A stretch of 64,000 bases of DNA from contig NZ_WJPK01000001.1 in the NCBI RefSeq assembly GCF_009649685.1, positions 1,368,760-1,432,759 of the forward strand, read 5' to 3'. A model generated the notes under the pieces. That model was not told the DNA's origin and did not search any database. It saw only the letters and a program-made list of their open reading frames with translations. Source of the DNA: Flavobacteriaceae bacterium EG-1 (GTDB lineage: Bacteria > Bacteroidota > Bacteroidia > Flavobacteriales > Flavobacteriaceae). Below, one piece after another: positions 28,295-38,397 of this stretch. Both the position numbers and the translations under genes were made by a program. Within the stretch, counting starts at the first letter, position 1. Each line of letters starts with the position of its first letter.

Positions 28295-31200
28295 TTAAAA
28301 CCCTACTTTAACACCTAAAGTATATGTTCTTGGATTAGGGTAAGAACCTACTTGAACACCCGCAGCAACATCCTCATTACCTTGATCCGTTCGACGTGAA
28401 GTAGATTCTGGATCATAGCCTGAATAGTCAGTAATTAAAAATAGATTTTGTCCACCTCCATAAATCTTAATACTATCAAGACCCAAAACATCCTTTATAG
28501 TATACCCTAATGTTAGGTTACTTAATCTCGCAAAATCACCTTTTTCAACATAGCGTGAAGAATTGAAAAGTTGTACCGTATTAGGAATATCCGTTTCGTT
28601 TTGTGGTGTCCATTGATTTACTTGATTTGCTGCCATAAAACTTCTAGAATCTCCAGCACCACCTGTAATACCTGCTTGCATTAAGTTGTATACTTCAAAC
28701 CCACCTGCACCAGAAAAGAAAACATTTAATTCCAAATTCTTATAGGTAAGGGTATTATTCCATCCCCAAAAAGTAGTTGGTGATCCGTTACCAATTGCAC
28801 CAAACCAAATTTCACCGTTTTCATCACGTAAGTATTTTGGTTCTCCTGGAACTTTATCATAAACCGCTGCTTGAGCAGCTTCTGAGGTTTTCCATGTACC
28901 TAAAAACTTAGCTCCATTAAACTGACCTAATGGTTCATTTAATTGAATTAAATTCGCTCTTCTCGCTTGTCCACCTGGCACTGCAAATTGTCCTTCAATT
29001 TCTTCAAGACCATCAAACAAGCTAGTAACTTCGTTTCTTGTATATGATAACGAAACATTAGATGACCAATTAAAATCTTCTGAGTCAATTATATCATAAC
29101 CCAAAGTAATATCATAACCATAATTTTTTACTTCACCAATATTTTCAATGGTAACACCACCACCGTTAGTAGTAGGAACTGGTACTTCAAGTAAAAGATC
29201 TGTTGTTAATTTTTGATATACATCTACACTAAAATTACCTCTTCCATTTGAAAACCCAATATCAATACCAGCATTAGTCTGTGTTGTAGTTTCCCAAGTA
29301 AGCTCTTCATTTGCAAAACTATTTATAAATGTTCCTGGTCCTGCAGCACTCCCGTTTGGCGCATAACTATTAACACCTAAACTAGCAAATGTACCGTATG
29401 TAGATATCCCCTGGTTACCAACTTGACCCCATCCTGCCCTTAGTTTAAATGCACTTAAGAATTCTGAATTTTCAACTACACCATTTAAACTATATGCTAA
29501 AGCTAAAGATGGAAAGAAACCCCATTTTTTACCCGGACGAAAAACCGAAGTACCATCATAACGACCTGTGGCAGTCAAGAATAAATTATCATTTAAAATG
29601 TACTCCGCTCGTAACATCCAAGAAGATAATTCTCTTTCACTAAAATTATTGGATACTGTTTGGCCAGCATTGGGAGCCAATTCTGCAAAATAAAATCCGT
29701 TGGGCAATGCTAAGTCATTTGCAGTATATTGATTGTATACATTTTTAGTATTTTGATATTCTTGTACTCCAGTTAATTTAATATCATGTTTACCAAACTC
29801 TTTTTGCCAAGTTAAAATATTACTTACTTGATATGATGTAATTTTATTATTGCTAAATGAAGCATCAGGAATTTCATTATTCCCTTCGTTTGCATAACGT
29901 TGAATATTATAATTACTTAATTGAGTTCCTATTACGGTTGAAAAACTTAAATTATCTGTAATACTATATCTCATGTTCAGTGCTGAATTCAATTTTTCTT
30001 CCACATCACTAAAATCGCTACCATTTAATGTTAATACAGGGTTTTGATTTAATGAACCAATACCTTTAATTGAACGCTTATTATAATTACCATCGGCATC
30101 AAAAATTGGTGTTGAAGGATCCCATGTATTTGCTTTATACATTAGACTACCTTGGCCACTACCAAAAGTTTGAAAATTATTGCCAATTTCACCACGACTA
30201 CCATAGATATTAAGGCTGGTTGTAAACCTATCGGAAATTTTAGCTTCCAAATTTGAACGTAGTGATAATTGTTGGTAACCTGTATTTATAACAATACCTT
30301 CTTCATCTCTATAATTACCAGATATAAAGTATCGAAGACTACCTTCTGATCCGCTAGCAGATAGTTGAAGATTTTTACTTACACCACTTCTAAGTATTTC
30401 ATCTTGGTAATTAGTACCTCCATTGGTCTCTAATGCTGATATTTCTGCATCTGTAAAAACCGGACTGCCACCTGTACTAACCCTTCTAAGATTTTCAATT
30501 CTAGCAAACTCACCTGGATTGTCAGCAAGTGTTGGTATCAACTTGGGAATATTAGAAAATGTTGTAAAAAAATCAACATTTACTTTTCCTTTTCCTGAAC
30601 CTTTTTTAGTGGTAATTATAATTACCCCATTAGAACCTCGCACCCCATATATTGCAGTTGCAGAAGCATCTTTTAAAACGTCCATTGCGGCAATATCATT
30701 GGGGTTAATTGTACTTAAATCACCACCCAATATTCCATCGATAACGACTAACGGATCATTATTACCAGTTATGGAATTTACACCACGTATTCTAACCTTT
30801 ATATTTGCACCAGGTGCACCATTTGCTTTTGCAACAGTAACTCCGGCAGCTCTACCTTGTAATGCTTCCTCTACTCTAGTTAAAGGTTGATTTTCAAAAG
30901 ACTTTGAATCTACTCTTGTAACCGCTCCGGTAACATCTGATTTTTTTACAGTTCCATAACCAATTACAACAACTTCATCTAGTTGCTGTTGATCAAGTAC
31001 TAGTTGCGTGTTAATACTTGTTTGATTACCAATAGTAATACTTTGAGTAGCATAACCGATATACGATATCACCAAAACGTCTTCTGGAGAAGCTTCAATT
31101 GAATAATTTCCATCAAAATCTGATTGCGTACCATTAGTGGTCCCTTTTACTACTATATTAGCTCCTGGAACAGGATCTCCATTCTCATCTATTACATTTC

Positions 31201-31303
31201 CGGAAATGGTCTGTTGAGCATGAGCATATTGCATCCCCATTAAAGCAAAAAACAGTCCCATTAGGAAACTCTTTTTTAAAAAATTGAAAAATAGTTTTTT
31301 CAT
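28295..31303 (-). CDS. susC: SusC/RagA-like TonB-dependent outer-membrane transporter (pair 1)
   Basis: A 1002-residue TonB-dependent transporter: signal peptide (to AHAQQ), a carboxypeptidase-D-like regulatory domain (about 30-110, ISGNVIDENGDPVPGANIVV), TonB-box/plug (LDEVVVIGYGTVKKSDVTGAV, NDPLVVIDGILGG, ATAIYGVRGSNGVI) and a barrel ending in TYTLGVKVGF. It imports oligosaccharides across the outer membrane with its SusD, powered by TonB. The ATG at 31303 is preferred to 31309 because GATTATGAAAAAAC is conserved at the start of the second susC, where the earlier ATG does not exist. The upstream gap (31310-31890) should hold its promoter, but I saw no clear TAnnTTTG box. Confidence 0.94.
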   Translation of the reverse strand: MKKLFFNFLKKSFLMGLFFALMGMQYAHAQQTISGNVIDENGDPVPGANIVVKGTTNGTQSDFDGNYSIEASPEDVLVISYIGYATQSITIGNQTSINTQLVLDQQQLDEVVVIGYGTVKKSDVTGAVTRVDSKSFENQPLTRVEEALQGRAAGVTVAKANGAPGANIKVRIRGVNSITGNNDPLVVIDGILGGDLSTINPNDIAAMDVLKDASATAIYGVRGSNGVIIITTKKGSGKGKVNVDFFTTFSNIPKLIPTLADNPGEFARIENLRRVSTGGSPVFTDAEISALETNGGTNYQDEILRSGVSKNLQLSASGSEGSLRYFISGNYRDEEGIVINTGYQQLSLRSNLEAKISDRFTTSLNIYGSRGEIGNNFQTFGSGQGSLMYKANTWDPSTPIFDADGNYNKRSIKGIGSLNQNPVLTLNGSDFSDVEEKLNSALNMRYSITDNLSFSTVIGTQLSNYNIQRYANEGNNEIPDASFSNNKITSYQVSNILTWQKEFGKHDIKLTGVQEYQNTKNVYNQYTANDLALPNGFYFAELAPNAGQTVSNNFSERELSSWMLRAEYILNDNLFLTATGRYDGTSVFRPGKKWGFFPSLALAYSLNGVVENSEFLSAFKLRAGWGQVGNQGISTYGTFASLGVNSYAPNGSAAGPGTFINSFANEELTWETTTQTNAGIDIGFSNGRGNFSVDVYQKLTTDLLLEVPVPTTNGGGVTIENIGEVKNYGYDITLGYDIIDSEDFNWSSNVSLSYTRNEVTSLFDGLEEIEGQFAVPGGQARRANLIQLNEPLGQFNGAKFLGTWKTSEAAQAAVYDKVPGEPKYLRDENGEIWFGAIGNGSPTTFWGWNNTLTYKNLELNVFFSGAGGFEVYNLMQAGITGGAGDSRSFMAANQVNQWTPQNETDIPNTVQLFNSSRYVEKGDFARLSNLTLGYTIKDVLGLDSIKIYGGGQNLFLITDYSGYDPESTSRRTDQGNEDVAAGVQVGSYPNPRTYTLGVKVGF

Positions 31304-31538
31304 AATCATTAGTTTATTGAGTTAATTAAGTTTAATAGCTAATTAGCAATTGTGAGTTGTTTTATTGAATCGTTGAAATTGATACTTACACGATTTAATC
31401 ATGGAAATGATTCGAAATTCGACTTACACCCTTGTAAATCCAAAAACCATAACCGCAATAAATCTTCAATTAAATATGAATTATGTAATTAATTCATTCG
31501 AAAAATACATAAATCGTATTTTCAGACCTAAATAGAAC

Positions 31539-31557
31539 ACTAGACATAAACTAGACA
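31539..31557. repeat. Direct repeat ACTAGACA upstream of the first susC
   Basis: ACTAGACA occurs at 31539-31546 and 31550-31557, an 11-base period close to one helix turn. It lies about 240 bp upstream of susC in the 581-bp gap 31310-31890, which otherwise holds only the terminator of the second susD and AT-rich DNA. The same 8-mer occurs at 21402-21409 before the GH117 operon. Confidence 0.3.
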
Positions 31558-31835
31558 CAAAACAAAATAGAATGATTATGATTTTAGTTGATTATCTAAG
31601 TCAATCATAAAATTACTTGGAGTAAGCACCTTTTGATTATCATCAATTATCAATAACTGGCACTATATTAACTAAATTAACACTAACTGTTCAAAAATGG
31701 ATAATTGAACTTAAAAGCAGATGATATTGAATAAATTTTACCATTGAACCAGAGCAAACTTAATTTACAAAAAAAGCATAATTTCTAATAAAGCTAAATC
31801 GATTATATAAATAGAGATTGACCATAAAAAAGAAA

Positions 31836-31863
31836 GCGGTAAGATTATCTAAAATCTTACCGC
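31836..31863 (-). terminator. Intrinsic terminator after the second susD
   Basis: A perfect 11-bp inverted repeat (arms 31836-31846 and 31853-31863, GCGGTAAGATT paired with AATCTTACCGC) with a 6-base loop. On the minus strand the stem is followed by TTTCTTTTTT. It begins 27 bases after the susD stop. This is a textbook Rho-independent terminator closing the second susCD pair. Confidence 0.85.
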
Positions 31864-31890
31864 CTTGCAAAACTAACTCAACTATTATTT

Positions 31891-33426
31891 TTAATTTGCT
31901 AAATTTGGATTTCTTGCAACTGCATCAGCAGGTACTGGTGCTAAATAATTACTTGTTTCAAGACTACCTATTATTGGATTATGCTCTGGAATAGAACCAC
32001 TTACATTATCTCTAACAGATAACACCTCCGCCACTTTTTCTCTTCTCATTAAATCGAACCATCTTTTATATTCTCCGGCGAATTCCCATTTACTTTCGGA
32101 AAATGCTAATTCAGCAATATCACCTGAGGTAACATCAACACTTGCATCAGGGGTTCCATAAGGTAATCCTGCTGCTCTACGTCTTATCATATTCAAAGCC
32201 TCCCAAGCATCAGGTGTTACATTTCCTGAAAGACCAGAAGCTTCAGCATATATTAATAAAATCTCAGCATAACGCATCAAGAAATCATTTCTAACAGTAA
32301 TGAAATCGCCAGGATTTAAATCACCCTCAGGGCCAGTTATTTTTTTGAACACAGGACTTTTTTGCGCATTAAACGATTCCCAATCTAGGTCTGTTCTATA
32401 TGTTGCTTCTTTTCGTGGACCTTCTGGGAAGTCTTCAAAAAACTTAATTTCAGCAAAAGTTTCATTCCATCCACCTAAATCGGCTGGTAACCCTAATCGA
32501 GAAAATTTTCTATTTCCAAGGCTATTGTTCGGGCATCCTTTACAATAAGCTAGTGTGAACAATGATTCTTGGTTAAAGCGACCAGCTACCGTCCATAGCG
32601 TTTCTAAATCATCAACCAAACCAAAACCGTAAGATGCGGAGTTATCCATAACATCCTTAGCAGTACTCGCAGCTATAGCATACTTACTTGAATCATTGTT
32701 AGGGAAACCAGCCCAATCCATATACAAACGCGCTAAAAAAGCTTTAGCCGAACCTTTATTAGGTCTTGGAGCGCCAGGTAATACTCCTGGATAAATATTA
32801 GGCAATCTTTCTACAGCAGCTTGTAAATCTGATTCAATTTGACCATAAACTTCAGTTAAAGAAGATCGCGAAATATCTGGATCAGGAAACTTTGTTAAGG
32901 GTAATGGTATTCTTCCATGCACCCGTGCTAGCTGATAAAATAAAACACCTCTTAAGAAATAAGCTTCACCAATTTGCCTTTGTAAAATATCTTGGTCAAT
33001 ATTGTCTAATCCTACTAATCCTTCTGATCGCTCTAACACCCCGTTAATAGCATTTACAGCATCAAAAATTGCATTCCAGTTTCGCAATAACCTATTATTG
33101 GTAGACAAAACAGTTCTTTGATCAAATTCTCTAAAATCTGCTTTATTCAAAGCGCGGTGTGTTGTCATATCATCCCCAGCCCAAGCTGGCGCATAAAAGG
33201 TGGTCATTCGTGCAGCTAAGGTTACTTGACTATAGACACCTCCTATTCCTTTGTCCATATCCTCTAAACTTGCAAAAGATTCTGGTGGAGTATCAAACTC
33301 ACCAAGATCTGGATCTAAATCTGCGCAACCATGAATTATTAGGCTCACAACACAGAGAAAAAACAACGCAAAATGCGATGAACTTTTTATATTTTTAATC
33401 TTTTTTATTGTTTTCATATTCTTCAT
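31891..33426 (-). CDS. susD: SusD/RagB-like outer-membrane glycan-binding lipoprotein (pair 2)
   Basis: A 511-residue SusD homologue with lipobox IHGC. It shares with the first SusD the start MKNMKTIK and the motifs AGDDMTTHRALNKADFREFDQR (as WAGDDMTTH and FREFDQR), FLRGVLFYQLARVHGRIPLPL, MRYAEILLIYAEASG and APVPADAVARNPNL. It is about 45 residues shorter, mainly from loops, which may alter ligand preference. Its role is surface capture of oligosaccharides for the SusC encoded 26 bp upstream. The close likeness of the two pairs points to an old tandem duplication. Confidence 0.92.
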   Translation of the reverse strand: MKNMKTIKKIKNIKSSSHFALFFLCVVSLIIHGCADLDPDLGEFDTPPESFASLEDMDKGIGGVYSQVTLAARMTTFYAPAWAGDDMTTHRALNKADFREFDQRTVLSTNNRLLRNWNAIFDAVNAINGVLERSEGLVGLDNIDQDILQRQIGEAYFLRGVLFYQLARVHGRIPLPLTKFPDPDISRSSLTEVYGQIESDLQAAVERLPNIYPGVLPGAPRPNKGSAKAFLARLYMDWAGFPNNDSSKYAIAASTAKDVMDNSASYGFGLVDDLETLWTVAGRFNQESLFTLAYCKGCPNNSLGNRKFSRLGLPADLGGWNETFAEIKFFEDFPEGPRKEATYRTDLDWESFNAQKSPVFKKITGPEGDLNPGDFITVRNDFLMRYAEILLIYAEASGLSGNVTPDAWEALNMIRRRAAGLPYGTPDASVDVTSGDIAELAFSESKWEFAGEYKRWFDLMRREKVAEVLSVRDNVSGSIPEHNPIIGSLETSNYLAPVPADAVARNPNLAN

Positions 33427-33452
33427 TTTTTAAGTAACGTTAATTCCTGATA

Positions 33453-36400
33453 TTAAAAAGTAACTTTAATTCCTAATGTCCCAGTTCTAGGATTAGGATA
33501 GGCTCCTACATCAATACCTGCTCCAGCATCAGCATTAGCAGTCTCACCAGAATAAGTTCTTACGTTTGATGATACTTCTGGGTCAAAACCACTATAATTT
33601 GTTAATAACAAAAGGTTTGCTGCACTCGCATATAGTTGTAAACTAGTAATTCCTTTTATAATAGTATCATCAAAAGTATAGCCTATTTTAAGATTAGATA
33701 ACCTTACAAAATCACCTTTTTCAACCCAACGAGAACTGTTTAAAACATTTCCCGTGCCAGCTCTTGGAATATCTGTTTCATTCGCTTCTGTCCATCTATT
33801 ATATACATCTGGAGACAGGTTGCTCCTATTACCACCATTTCCACTTATAGTACCGGTAACTTGGTTATAAACATCAAATCCAAAAGAACCATTCCAAAAC
33901 ATATTTAGACTCCAATTCTTATAATTAAATGTATTATTGAACCCAAAAGTGATATCAGGAAGACCGCTTCCTATAGTCTTAAATTCTAACTCATTGTTTT
34001 CATCTAATGCAAATTTAGCATCACCAGGTTGAAATAAGGCATTACCATCATTATCAGTAGGTATATTGTCTGTTGTTTTCCATGTTCCTAAATATTCATA
34101 CCCCCAAAATGTTCCTAAAGGTTCACCTATTTTTATAACGTTAAGACGAATACCTCCGCCTCCAATTCCTGCTGCATTACCAACGATAAAATCAGTATCA
34201 TCATTTAAACTTGTAACCTTATTTTTAATTTTTGAAAGAGAAATTGTCGTATTCCAACTAAAATTATCAGTTTGTACAATTCCTGCTGACAATGAAAGGT
34301 CAATACCTGTATTATTAACTTCTCCGGCATTAATGAAATTTCTAATTGATGTTCCAGGCACTATTGTTTGAAGCAGTAAATCTTCGGTATCTTTATTAAA
34401 CCAATCTATTGATCCAGAAAGCCTATTGTTAAATAAACCAAAATCTAATCCAATATTTGTTTGGGTTGTTGTTTCCCATGTTAAATCAGGATTACCCTCT
34501 TGATCCTGTACTTCGCCTGTATTTGACGATTGACCATCAAAAGTATAAAGTCCGGTTCCACTATTAGTTGAAAATCTAGCAGAAGCATTAATATTTTGAT
34601 TTCCTACTTTACCCCAACCTGCTCTAAGCTTTAGAGCAGAAAATATATTACTATCTTCTATAAATGCTTTATTACCAAAGTTTAATGCTAATGCACCAGA
34701 TGGAAAATATCCAGTTCTATTTCCTACTGAAAACCTAGACGATTCATCTACTCTCATTGATCCAGTGAGGTATATAAAACTATCATAATTATATTGTATT
34801 CTTCCCAAATAAGATTGAATTGCGGATTGGTTCCCCGAATTGTAGAAATTCTCTGCGTTACTATTATCAGCCAAGTAAAGACTAGTTACCTTTAAATCAG
34901 ATACATCATATCCATTAGTTAAACTTCGATTACCTTGAAATTCATATACAGCAGTTACATCTAAACTATTTTTATTAAACTCTTTATTCCAGTTTAATAT
35001 ATTACTTACTTGATGAGATGTACTTTTGAAGTTTCTATAACCAATATTTACGAACCCTGTTGCCTCAAAGTCACCTTCTACACGATACGATTCCGTATCT
35101 GAGTGAACTGTAGATAACGCTCCAATTAAGGTATAACTAAAATTATCAGTAAAGTTATATTTACCATTTAAAGTAAAATTTAATCTGTCGGCAGCAACTT
35201 CATGATCACTAAGTTCTAATCGTCTTATTGGATTATAATTATTGTTAGCAACCTCTCGTGGTGATCTCAAAATATAATTTCCTTCATTATCCTTAACAGG
35301 TGCAGTAGGGTCCCAGGTTATCGACCTTAAAATACCACTACCATCTCCACTACTAAATGCATTTTGATTATTCTTAGTAATTTCTCTACTAGCCGTAATA
35401 TTTGCAGCCAGACTGAATTTATCATTAAACTCTTTGCTTAAATTCGACCTGAAGGAATATCTATTATATTTCGAAGTAATCTGTGTTCCTGTTTGATCAA
35501 TATAATTGCCCGATAGAAAATAACGAAGTCCATCATCAGTACCTCCTCCTATAGATAGCTGTGTGTTATTTGTAATTCCAGTTTGAAAAATCAAATCTTG
35601 ATAATTAATAGGGTTTGCTTCAAAAGCTGCAATTTGCGCTGCACTATAGGGTGCATCTGCAGCATTATTTACTGGATTCGCAATAAACTCTTCATTCTCT
35701 AACTGTGCAAACTGAGCCGAGGTTAGAGTAGGCAGTCTTTTTTCAACTGTTGAAAATGAAACAAATTGATCAATAGATATTTTAGCCTTTCCTGAGCCCT
35801 TCTTAGTTGTGACTAATATTACTCCATTTGACCCTCTTGACCCATAGATTGCAAGAGCTGATGCATCTTTTAACACTTCTATTGATTGAATATTATTAGG
35901 ATTTATAGTACTTAAATCTCCTCCAAAAACACCATCTATAACTACCAATGGATCATTATTTCCAGTTATAGAATTTACTCCTCTAATTCGCACCTTAGTT
36001 GGTGCTCCTGGCTGCCCAGATCCAGCTACAGTAACACCTGCAGCTCTACCTTGTAATGCATCTTGAACTCTAGTTAAGGGTTGATCCTCAAAAGATTTTG
36101 CCGATACTTGCGTCACCGCACCTGTAACATCGCTTTTTTTGGCCGTACCATATCCAATTACTACTACTTCATCTAAAAGACTCGCATCTTCAGTTAATTG
36201 TACGTTGATTATGGTTTGATCGCCAACTTCAATATTCTTCGATGCATAACCGATATAAGAAATTACTAATATATCCGTTGGAGAAGCCTCAATTGAAAAA
36301 TTTCCATCAAAATCAGTTTGTGTACCCGTCGTGGATCCCTGTATAATTATATTCGCTCCGGCGACCGGACCTATTTCATCCGTTATTGTTCCAGTAATTG

Positions 36401-36494
36401 TTTCTTGCGCATTTGCATTTTGCATGCCCATAAGCGCTAAAAACAGTGACGTCAGGAAACATTTTTTTAAAAAAATTAAGAATAGTTTTTTCAT
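33453..36494 (-). CDS. susC: SusC/RagA-like TonB-dependent outer-membrane transporter (pair 2)
   Basis: A 1013-residue TonB-dependent transporter with signal peptide (to ANAQE), regulatory domain (ITGTITDEIGPVAGANIIIQG), plug (LLDEVVVIGYGTAKKSDVTGAV, DPLVVIDGVFGGDLS, ALAIYGSRGSNGVI) and a barrel ending in TGTLGIKVTF. The first 240 residues are nearly the same as in the first SusC, while the barrel loops differ, which suggests that the two import related but different oligosaccharides. It is the first gene of its transcription unit; a candidate -7 box lies about 100 bp upstream. Confidence 0.94.
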   Translation of the reverse strand: MKKLFLIFLKKCFLTSLFLALMGMQNANAQETITGTITDEIGPVAGANIIIQGSTTGTQTDFDGNFSIEASPTDILVISYIGYASKNIEVGDQTIINVQLTEDASLLDEVVVIGYGTAKKSDVTGAVTQVSAKSFEDQPLTRVQDALQGRAAGVTVAGSGQPGAPTKVRIRGVNSITGNNDPLVVIDGVFGGDLSTINPNNIQSIEVLKDASALAIYGSRGSNGVILVTTKKGSGKAKISIDQFVSFSTVEKRLPTLTSAQFAQLENEEFIANPVNNAADAPYSAAQIAAFEANPINYQDLIFQTGITNNTQLSIGGGTDDGLRYFLSGNYIDQTGTQITSKYNRYSFRSNLSKEFNDKFSLAANITASREITKNNQNAFSSGDGSGILRSITWDPTAPVKDNEGNYILRSPREVANNNYNPIRRLELSDHEVAADRLNFTLNGKYNFTDNFSYTLIGALSTVHSDTESYRVEGDFEATGFVNIGYRNFKSTSHQVSNILNWNKEFNKNSLDVTAVYEFQGNRSLTNGYDVSDLKVTSLYLADNSNAENFYNSGNQSAIQSYLGRIQYNYDSFIYLTGSMRVDESSRFSVGNRTGYFPSGALALNFGNKAFIEDSNIFSALKLRAGWGKVGNQNINASARFSTNSGTGLYTFDGQSSNTGEVQDQEGNPDLTWETTTQTNIGLDFGLFNNRLSGSIDWFNKDTEDLLLQTIVPGTSIRNFINAGEVNNTGIDLSLSAGIVQTDNFSWNTTISLSKIKNKVTSLNDDTDFIVGNAAGIGGGGIRLNVIKIGEPLGTFWGYEYLGTWKTTDNIPTDNDGNALFQPGDAKFALDENNELEFKTIGSGLPDITFGFNNTFNYKNWSLNMFWNGSFGFDVYNQVTGTISGNGGNRSNLSPDVYNRWTEANETDIPRAGTGNVLNSSRWVEKGDFVRLSNLKIGYTFDDTIIKGITSLQLYASAANLLLLTNYSGFDPEVSSNVRTYSGETANADAGAGIDVGAYPNPRTGTLGIKVTF

Positions 36495-36592
36495 AATCCT
36501 TGGTTTAAATTGAAAAAGTTTGAGTTTAATTATATAATTGAGTTGTGTTGATTACTAAAATGTTATTGTTAATTTTTACAATGGTATATTGT

Positions 36593-36600
36593 CAAATATA
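36593..36600 (-). promoter_or_regulatory. Candidate Bacteroidota -7 box before the second susC
   Basis: TATATTTG on the minus strand matches TAnnTTTG, 98 bp upstream of the susC ATG at 36494. No convincing -33 TTG follows at the right distance. The 511-bp gap 36495-37005 otherwise shows only AT-rich DNA without a recognised gene. Confidence 0.33.
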
Positions 36601-37005
36601 AAATCTCACTTGCTAGTGGTTGTATTCGAGCGTTAATAATTTGTATTTCTGAGTATAGAGAGTATGGCAACCTAAGTTTTAAGCTAAATGATAATTAAAA
36701 ACATTATTAATTGTATTTATTACTTGGTTCTCTTTAAAACATAAACCATTTAAATTTGCCCTGAAAGGAGCATTAAGTATTGATAGTATTTAGCTCTTTA
36801 ATTTGGTTCTTAAACGTAACTTTTATGTAAAAATAATTATCAAAATAGAAGAGTTCTTCGTTGAATTTAACAAGAACTAACCGTATTTTAACCATTAAAT
36901 GTTAATATACTGTGAATATTAGAGAATATTATGAAACTTTCATTCCAGATTACAGAAGGACCTCGATATAATCATTATTTAGAAACAGCAAGCTAAAAGT
37001 AGAAT

Positions 37006-38388
37006 TTAATACAACGGAACTGCTTCTGTCTCCCAATTTTGTAGATCAGTTTTTAGTGTTGCCGCATGATGAAACTCAACATCAATCAAATTACTTTTTT
37101 CTGAAATATCTTTTGCAACATTAAACAATTGAAATTTACCACTATGGTATTTGACCAATTTCCAATCTCCACTTACAATAGAAGCATATTGATCTTCATA
37201 ACTACGAAAAAAATACAGATTACGTGGAGCCATTTCTTCTCCTTTTAATAATGGCATTATACTTTTACCATTGATTTGGTTATCGTTACATTCCTTGCCA
37301 GAAGCAATTTCAACTAACGTTGGGTAAAGATCTACTGATTGTACCGGAGTATTGCTGGTAGTACCCGATTTAGTAACACCAGGGTAATTAACAATAAACG
37401 GAACACGGGCACCTCCTTCTCCGAGCGTATTTCCAATTTTGCCACCACTCAATGGCGCATTTGTAAATTTTCCGCCTTGGTCAGATAACAAAATGACCAC
37501 AGTATTTTCTGAAATTCCTTTTTGAACCAAGGCCTTACGAACACGACCAACGGACTCATCCATGACACTTACCATGGCTGCATATTCGGCATAATCATCA
37601 TCTAAGCCTTCTGCCTTATATTTTTCAAGCCAATCTTTTCTACCAACAAAAGGGCCATGTACACTGTAGTACCACATGCTTAGCATAAATGGTTGCTTTT
37701 TATCATATTCTGAAATGAATTTCTCAGCACCCTCGGTTAAAACGTCAGTTAAATATTCGTCTTTATAATCATTTGCAAAACCCATAGGATCTTGTTCTTT
37801 TTTGAAAAATGGAGGGTAATAACTTCTAGGATGACCAGCATTTGTTGTGCCAAATTGTGCATCGAAACCTTGATGGATTGGATGGTATTTTTCCTCCCCT
37901 AAATGCCATTTCCCGATAAACATATTATAGTACCCGAAATCTTTTAACCGTTCTGCATAGGTTACTTCTTCTAAAGGCAGCCAGTTTCTTGACGGCCTTT
38001 GAACTGGGTCTTTTGGCCAAAGATTAAACTCTTTGTTTCCACCAGCTTGATTAACTTTTTCTTTATTATCAATAATATGACGCGTCATTTGAAAGCGAAC
38101 TGGTTCTTTACCCGTTAAAAGTGAAGCTCGACTTGGACTACAAGTAGGAGTTGCGATATAAGCACGCTCAAAGTTGAGACCGTCTTTTTTTAATTGGTCG
38201 ATATTGGGCGTGTGAAAAATAGTATTTCGAAACCCTACATCGGCCCAACCCCAATCATCAACAAATAGTAAAACGATATTTGGTTTTTTCGAGGTCACAG
38301 TCGCTTGTACTACTTCTGCCTTCTCTTTATTTTCGCCACAGGAAAATAAAAGCAAAAAAAACAATACTCCAAATACAACAATTCTCAT
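37006..38388 (-). CDS. S1 family sulfatase lipoprotein (FGly motif CSPSR)
   Basis: A 460-residue lipoprotein (lipobox FSC) of the S1 formylglycine sulfatase family. The metal site begins at FVDDWGWADVG; C83 in CSPSRASLLTG is the residue matured to formylglycine. GKWHLG and the later metal motif LSDQGG (Asp-Gln where most siblings here have Asp-Asn) are visible, as are GGARVPFIVNYPG and the C-terminal LFNVAKDISEKSN. It hydrolyses a sulfate ester on a glycan in the periplasm or at the surface; the position attacked cannot be told from sequence alone. It is the last gene of the sulfatase/GH110 run, 9 bp after the next sulfatase. Confidence 0.9.
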   Translation of the reverse strand: MRIVVFGVLFFLLLFSCGENKEKAEVVQATVTSKKPNIVLLFVDDWGWADVGFRNTIFHTPNIDQLKKDGLNFERAYIATPTCSPSRASLLTGKEPVRFQMTRHIIDNKEKVNQAGGNKEFNLWPKDPVQRPSRNWLPLEEVTYAERLKDFGYYNMFIGKWHLGEEKYHPIHQGFDAQFGTTNAGHPRSYYPPFFKKEQDPMGFANDYKDEYLTDVLTEGAEKFISEYDKKQPFMLSMWYYSVHGPFVGRKDWLEKYKAEGLDDDYAEYAAMVSVMDESVGRVRKALVQKGISENTVVILLSDQGGKFTNAPLSGGKIGNTLGEGGARVPFIVNYPGVTKSGTTSNTPVQSVDLYPTLVEIASGKECNDNQINGKSIMPLLKGEEMAPRNLYFFRSYEDQYASIVSGDWKLVKYHSGKFQLFNVAKDISEKSNLIDVEFHHAATLKTDLQNWETEAVPLY

Positions 38389-38397
38389 TTCAATAAT

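Noticed and set aside
30423-30890. 155-codon open frame opposite susC
   Set aside because: Antisense shadow of the conserved SusC plug region.
36931-36996. 21-residue open frame on the plus strand in the gap before the sulfatase
   Set aside because: Too short, with no ribosome-binding or coding evidence.
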